64,000 nucleotides of DNA from Limnoperna fortunei. Taxonomy: Eukaryota; Mollusca; Bivalvia; Mytilida; Modiolidae. The stretch lies in contig OX104114.1 in the NCBI GenBank assembly GCA_944474755.1, positions 85,794,623-85,858,622 on the forward strand, read 5' to 3'. Position 1 is the first letter of the stretch, and each line of letters opens with the position of its first letter. The notes beneath the pieces are model-generated. The model had not been told where the DNA came from. It saw only the letters and a program-made list of their open reading frames with translations, and searched no databases. Both the position numbers and the translations under genes were made by a program. Below, piece after piece: positions 60,201-64,000 of the stretch.

Positions 60201-61203
60201 TTTCTGGTACTCTACAATCTATTGCTTCGAATCCAAACCTTTTCAAAGGTACAAAGACGTTATTATTTTATGTTGTTAATATTTGTCATTTTAAGCGTTA
60301 GTTAAGAATACAATCCGATTATACAAGAATAACTACATATTAATTTTTATTTCACACAACATTAATTACTTGAGACTGGTCGATAAATCTATAACAATTC
60401 ACGAACGTAAATTTATCATTTCATATTTTTATTTTTGACATTTATTCTAAATTTGATATTTAACATCAGGCAACGTTTTTTTTATTTCTTACCATTTTGC
60501 ATTAAAGATATTTTGAAGTATCACGTGGTATCAGGAATACAGTTTTCTGGAGATCTTACCAATGGACTAAAATTAGAGACACTGTTGGGCAAAAACTTGA
60601 CCGTATCAACACAGGGAGGTAGGCGATGAATTTGTTTTAATTAGTTCCAAATGTTTGTGCTTTTACTGTATCAAATAGTTTATATCAAACTCCAAGAGTT
60701 AAAATGTCAAGTAAGAAAAACAAATTCGAAGATATCGAGTATTCTTTAGCGAATAAGTCAAGGACAGTCGAAACCATTGTAAACAAAAGATGAGACAACA
60801 ACAACAAAAAAGACAAAACAAAACAAAACCAAACAAACAAACAAACACTCCACACAAAACCAAAAATCGAGTGACACAAACCTCACTAAAAACCTAGGAG
60901 CGAGTCCAAGTAATTAGAATTATACCAGTATACATATTTTTAGATTGAACAGTGATACTAATGGAAAAAAATGTGAGCAAACTATTCCTCTGTATTTTAG
61001 TTATTGTTACTTTTAATCCTATGTTTTAAAAATTAACATGGTTTCTAGAACCCACCTACCTTAAAACATTTTTTACGTATAATAAAGTTGGTAATATATT
61101 TGCAGGCACACAAGTTGATCATTCTCACGTGATCAAACCTGATAATCCAGTAGTGAATGGCGTTATTCACGTCATTGATGCAGTTATGGTACCAAATGCG
61201 TAA
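51065..61203 (+). CDS. Secreted protein with two fasciclin (FAS1) domains, 6 exons, 289 aa
   Basis: Joined exons: 51065-51218, 52333-52544, 55344-55539, 60150-60248, 60508-60618, 61106-61203; 870 bases, phases consistent, one stop. A signal peptide (~1-19, MKAILIIVFLCTFSESFG) is followed by FAS1-1 (~20-152) and FAS1-2 (~160-286). Each domain has the H1 motif (TIFVPTDNAF at 55-64; FTLFAPTNAAF near 191-201) and an H2 end (DNGVVHAIEFVF; VNGVIHVIDAVMVP). The conserved YH pair is YH in domain 2 (225-226) but AH in domain 1 (88-89). Several N-glycosylation sites (NFT, NLT). Family knowledge: FAS1 proteins such as periostin and TGFBI mediate cell adhesion and matrix binding. No GPI signal or EMI domain, so it is a short secreted form. 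Exon 3 uses a weak donor (GTCGGT). Confidence 0.9.
51495..51960. repeat. ~140-bp diverged tandem repeat in fasciclin intron 1
   Basis: CACTGxACCxTGAAATxGAG with GTCAGGTGxCA and CTATATACCAAATATTGTCA recur about three to four times. Chance frames run through it. Confidence 0.65.
52065..52160. repeat. 46-bp tandem duplication
   Basis: ATCTGTCTAATGCTACCATA then AGTGTACACTGGTCCAGATT occurs twice without change. Confidence 0.92.
52333..52544 (+). CDS. Fasciclin gene exon 2
   Basis: Acceptor TTATAG, donor GTAAGT, 212 bases. Core of FAS1-1: GPYTIFVPTDNAFQ, LLAHVTNG, LNLTKDSHK. Confidence 0.92.
53509..54333. repeat. 29-bp minisatellite, about 28 units, in fasciclin intron 2
   Basis: Unit CGGCTTGGTATGGCCAAATA then AACAAACAA. 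Most units differ by one or two bases (CACATA for CAAATA). Minus-strand frames of up to 280 codons exist only because the unit lacks stops in that direction. Confidence 0.95.
54334..55343 (+). other. Rest of fasciclin intron 2
   Basis: A/T-rich. No gene or recognised repeat. Confidence 0.45.
55344..55539 (+). CDS. Fasciclin gene exon 3
   Basis: Acceptor TTTATAG, 196 bases, phase 0 in and 1 out. End of FAS1-1 (DNGVVHAIEFVF) and linker into FAS1-2 (MVEYLLKHPEDFKDLTAAL). Donor GTCGGT is non-consensus at positions 3-4 but is the only GT that keeps the frame into exon 4. Confidence 0.85.
55540..57654 (+). other. Fasciclin intron 3, first part
   Basis: Contains a short hairpin GAAGTTTGCGTAGCAAACTT near 56518. 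The 102-codon frame at 55513-55821 runs through the donor and is not coding. Confidence 0.45.
57655..57770 (-). mobile_element. Old SINE head relic
   Basis: CAAGATTGAAGTTGAGCACACCC, GCAGTAAGATTCAAACAAGTGCTGAC and TTAACCACTCGACAACTGAAGCCC retain A and B box regions of the SINE family. Confidence 0.6.
57990..58335. repeat. Diverged ~165-bp tandem pair
   Basis: GATTTTGATGCAATTTTGAT..TTTGTCA..ATTGTGGACCTGATATTT is echoed by GATTTGATGAAACTTTTGCA..TTTGTCA..ATTGTGCACCTGATATTT, 165-170 bases later. The short + frames here are not genes. Confidence 0.55.
58699..58820. repeat. ~66-bp tandem duplication
   Basis: GTTATCTGAAAACAGTATCT then TTTAAAAGTTxTAAAAGTTT repeats twice. Confidence 0.85.
58832..59050 (-). 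other. Unrecognised coding-like stretch
   Basis: The minus-strand frame reads NNIRSQLRQLTYKDLQDYYF and later a Glu/Ser-rich stretch ending KAKKALHCER before a stop. Composition is protein-like, unlike nearby frames, but I do not recognise it. It may belong to the retroelement relic next to it. Confidence 0.35.
59187..59500 (-). mobile_element. Tyrosine-recombinase-type (DIRS/Ngaro-like) RT relic
   Basis: The minus strand reads a decayed catalytic box (LDDCLWGGG) near 59455-59425. A frameshift at the G run follows, then RVDLGRFGFVLTTEKCNWFH, a WLVCKWD element and INEKRMNILKDIIS. The GF.L..EKC.W spacing after the LDD box is characteristic of DIRS/Ngaro-class RTs. Only a fragment, broken by the G-run shift. 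Confidence 0.55.
60150..60248 (+). CDS. Fasciclin gene exon 4
   Basis: Acceptor TTTTTTGCAG, donor GTACAA, 99 bases. H1 motif of FAS1-2 (GPFTLFAPTNAAFQKL). Confidence 0.92.
60508..60618 (+). CDS. Fasciclin gene exon 5
   Basis: Acceptor ATTAAAG (poor polypyrimidine tract but in phase), donor GTAGGC, 111 bases. Encodes DILKYHVVSGIQFSGDL.., with the conserved YH. Confidence 0.9.
61106..61203 (+). CDS. Fasciclin gene exon 6 and stop
   Basis: Acceptor TTTGCAG. Encodes VIKPDNPVVNGVIHVIDAVM and VPNA, then TAA. No clear AATAAA before the minisatellite at 61.4 kb. Confidence 0.92.
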
Positions 61204-61399
61204 ATTCACTATTTTCGTTTTGATTATACCAAAATAATCACCTTCAAAATACGGTTGTTTGTATAGTAATTAATGTCTAAGAAAGAGGTAATACACATTC
61301 AGAGCAGACAATTTAAATATATAAATATTAATCGATGCATCTATACGTAGTAATAGAAGACAAGAAAACGAATTATTCGAGGAGACATATAAAATCTAT

Positions 61400-63745
61400 A
61401 ACACGAACAGGAAAACATGCGCTGTGGGAAGGTGAAAAAATGTTTCGTGGGAAGGTAAAGACGTGTTGTGGGAAGGTGAAGACGTGTTGTGGGAAGGTCA
61501 ACAACATGTGTTGTGGGAAGTTGAAGACGTGTTGTGGGAAGGTGAAACATGTTTTGTGGGAATGTGAAAACAGATGCTGTGGAAAGGTGAAAACATGTTT
61601 TGTGGGAAGGTAATGACGTGTTGGGGGAAGGTGAAGACGTGTTGTGGGATGGTAAAAACATGTGTGGAAGGTGAAAACATGTTTTGTGGGAAGGTAAAGA
61701 CATGTTGTGGGATGGTAAAAACATGTGTGGAAGGTGAAAACATGTTTTGTGGGAAGGTAAAGACGTGTTGTTGGGGGAAGGTGAAGACGTTTTGTAGGAA
61801 TGTAAAAACATGCGTTGTGGGAAGGTGAATACATGTGTTGTGGAAGGTGAAGACGTGGTGTGAGAAGGTGAAACCATATGTTGTGGGAAGGCGAAAACAT
61901 TTGTTGTGGGAAGGTAAAGACATGTGGGAAGGTGAAAACATGTTTTGTTGGAAAGTGAAGACGTGTTGTGGGAGGTGAAAACGTGGTGTGGGAAGTTGAA
62001 AACATGTTTTGTGGGAAGGTAAAGACGTGTTGTGGAAAGGTGGAAACATGTTTTGTGGGAAGGTGAAGACTTGTTGTGGAAGGTGAAGACGTGTTGTGTA
62101 AAGGTGAAGTGTTTTTTTAAGGTAAAAACATGCGTTTTAGGGAAGGTGAAAACATATTTTGTGGGAAGGTAAAGACGTTGTGGAGGAAGGTGGAGACTGT
62201 TGTGGGAAGTTGAAAACATGTTTTTGAAAGGTAAAGACGTGTTGTGGGAAGGTAAAAACATGTGTTGTGGGAAGGTAAAAACATGTGTTGTGGGAAGGTG
62301 AAGACGTGTTGTGGGAAGATGAAAACATGCATTGCGGGAAGGTGAAAACATCTGTTGTGGGAAATTGAAGACGTGTTGTGGGAAGGTGAAAGCGTGTTGT
62401 GGGAAGGTAAACACAAGTGTTGTGGAAAGGTGAAAACAGGTTTTGCGGGAAGGTGAAGACGTGTTGTGGGAAGGTGAAAACATGCGTTGTGGGAAGATGA
62501 AGACATGTTTTGTGGGAAGGTAAAGACGTGTGTTGTGGGAAGGTGAAAACGTGTGTTGTGGGAAGGTGAAAACATGTGTTGTGGGAAGGTGAAGACGTGT
62601 TGTGGGAAGATGAAAACATGCATTGCGGGAAGGTGAAAACATCTGTTGTGGGAAATTGAAGACGTGTTGTGGGAAGGTGAAAGCGTGTTGTGGGAAGGTA
62701 AACACAAGTGTTGTGGAAAGGTGAAAACAGGTTTTGCGGGAAGGTGAAGACGTGTTGTGGGAAGGTGAAAACATGCGTTGTGGGAAGGTGAAGACATGTT
62801 TTGTGGGAAGGTAAAGACGTGTTGTGGGATGGTAAAGACGTGTTGTGGGAAGGTAAAAACATGTGTTGTGGGAAGGTGAAAACATGTGTTGTGGGAAGGT
62901 GAAGACGTGTTGTGGGAAGATGAAAACATGCATTGCGGGAAGGGGAAAACATCTGTTGTGGGAAATTGAAGACGTGTTGTGGGAAGGTGAAAGCGTGCTG
63001 TGGGAAGGTAAACACAAGTGTTGTGGAAAGGTGAAAACAGGTTTTGCGGGAAGGTGAAGACGTGTTGTGGGAAGGTGAAAACATGCGTTGTGGGAAGGTG
63101 AAGACATGTTTTGTGGGAAGGTAAAGACGTGTTGTGGGATGGTGAAAACATGTGTTGTGGGAGGTGAAGACGTGTTGTGGGAAGATGAACAGTGCGTTGT
63201 GGGAAGGTGAAAACATGTGTTGTGGAAATTGAAGACGTGTTGTGGGAAGGGGAAAACGTGTTTTGGGAAGGTAAACACAAGTGTTGTGGAAAGGTAAAAA
63301 CAGGTTTTGTGGGAAGGTGAAGACGTGTTTTGGGAAGGTGAAAACATGTTTTGTGGGAAGGTGAAGACGTGTTGTGGGAAGGTTAAAACATGCGTTGTTG
63401 GAAGGTGAAATCATGTTTTGTGCGAAGGTAAAGACGTGTTGTGGGAAGGTGAAGACGTGTTGTGGGAAGGTGAAAACATGCGTTGTTGCAAGGTGAAAAC
63501 ATGTTTGTGGTAAGGTAAAAACGTGTTGGGGAATGGTAAAGACAATTGTTGCGGCGAGGTAAACACAAGTGTTGTGGGAAGGTAAAAACAGGTTTTGTAG
63601 GAATGTGAAAATGTGTTTTGTGAAAGTGAAGACGTGTTGTGGAAAGGTGAAAATATGTTGTGGGAAGGTGAAAGCGTGTTGTGAAAGATAAAAACATTTG
63701 TTGTTTTAAGTAAAAACACGTGTTGTGTGAAGGTGAGCGTTTCCT
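61400..63745. repeat. 2.3-kb minisatellite of 21-23 bp units with higher-order repeats
   Basis: Units alternate between GGTGAAGACGTGTTGTGGGA(A) and GGTGAAAACATGTGTTGTGG(GAA). A block containing AACATGCATTGCGGGAAGG recurs at about 62319, 62609 and 62919, giving a higher-order period near 290-310 bases. Minus-strand frames of up to 668 codons through it (Pro/His/Thr/Phe-rich) are repeat by-products. Confidence 0.95.
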
Positions 63746-63844
63746 ACATCGTAAAACACTCTCTTCGTGGTTCCTCCACATGGTATACAATATTTGCAAA
63801 GTCTTAAAGAAAGCCGACAATAATACATGTGTCTATTATTGGAT

Positions 63845-64000
63845 TAACGAACAACTAAAGCTAGCAATGATACTCCACTCTATGCTTGGTTTAACGAAGA
63901 ACTAATGCTAGAAATAATATTCCACTCTATGCTTGGTTTAACAAAGAACTAATGCTAGCAATAATATTCCACTCTATGCTTGGTTTAACGAAGAACTAAT
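63845..64000. repeat. 47-bp tandem repeat running off the window
   Basis: ATTCCACTCTATGCTTGGTT then TAACGAAGAACTAATGCTAG recurs every 47 bases, at least three times, up to the last base. Confidence 0.92.

Noticed and set aside
61341..63347. 668-codon minus-strand open frame, plus related frames of 425, 387, 210 and 183 codons
   Set aside because: It is the translation of a 21-23 bp minisatellite lacking stops on that strand. There is no domain and several frames are open at once.

Overview
This 64 kb window is AT-rich animal nuclear DNA. It has intron-split genes with GT/AG junctions, microsatellites and minisatellites, tRNA-derived SINEs, non-LTR retrotransposon relics and many fold-back elements. 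The repeat types and a fibrinogen-related lectin gene suggest a mollusc, most likely a bivalve. That is an inference; no rRNA or mitochondrial marker is present.

Two spliced genes can be rebuilt completely, both on the + strand. Gene 1 (29487-46103, 7 exons, 414 aa) encodes a secreted protein with signal peptide, PAN/apple, EGF-like, Sushi/CCP and C-terminal fibrinogen-related domain. It looks like a pattern-recognition lectin of the FREP type. Gene 2 (51065-61203, 6 exons, 289 aa) encodes a secreted protein with two fasciclin (FAS1) domains, an adhesion or extracellular-matrix type. All exon phases match in both models and there are no internal stops.

About 25 kb upstream of gene 1 lies a decayed tandem copy of it (about 2.9-18.9 kb). 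It keeps the TATA region and relics of exons 2, 4, 5, 6 and 7. Exons 1 and 3 were not found. The relics carry frameshifts, stops, a lost cysteine and a fold-back insertion inside exon 5.

The rest is mobile and repetitive DNA. 0-1 kb: end of a DNA element with subterminal repeats. 6.8-7.6 kb: large inverted repeat carrying a hammerhead-ribozyme-like core. 10.2-11.2 kb: tandem ~155 bp repeats. 14 kb: two strong palindromes. 16-17.5 kb, 26.5-28 kb and 48.1-49.4 kb: three non-LTR reverse transcriptase relics. 21.0-24.9 kb: an A-B-A-B-A array of nearly identical 1.7 kb units whose A unit has inverted ends. 32.2-37.5 kb, inside intron 2 of gene 1: a 5.3 kb segment bounded by inverted 21-bp minisatellites and holding a damaged SAM/HTH/DDE-integrase gene. 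42.7-43.3 kb: a non-autonomous element with a perfect 8-bp target duplication. Large minisatellites lie in intron 5 of gene 1, in intron 2 of gene 2 and just 3' of gene 2.

Most long open frames come from minisatellites whose unit length is a multiple of 3, or from other repeats, and are not genes.
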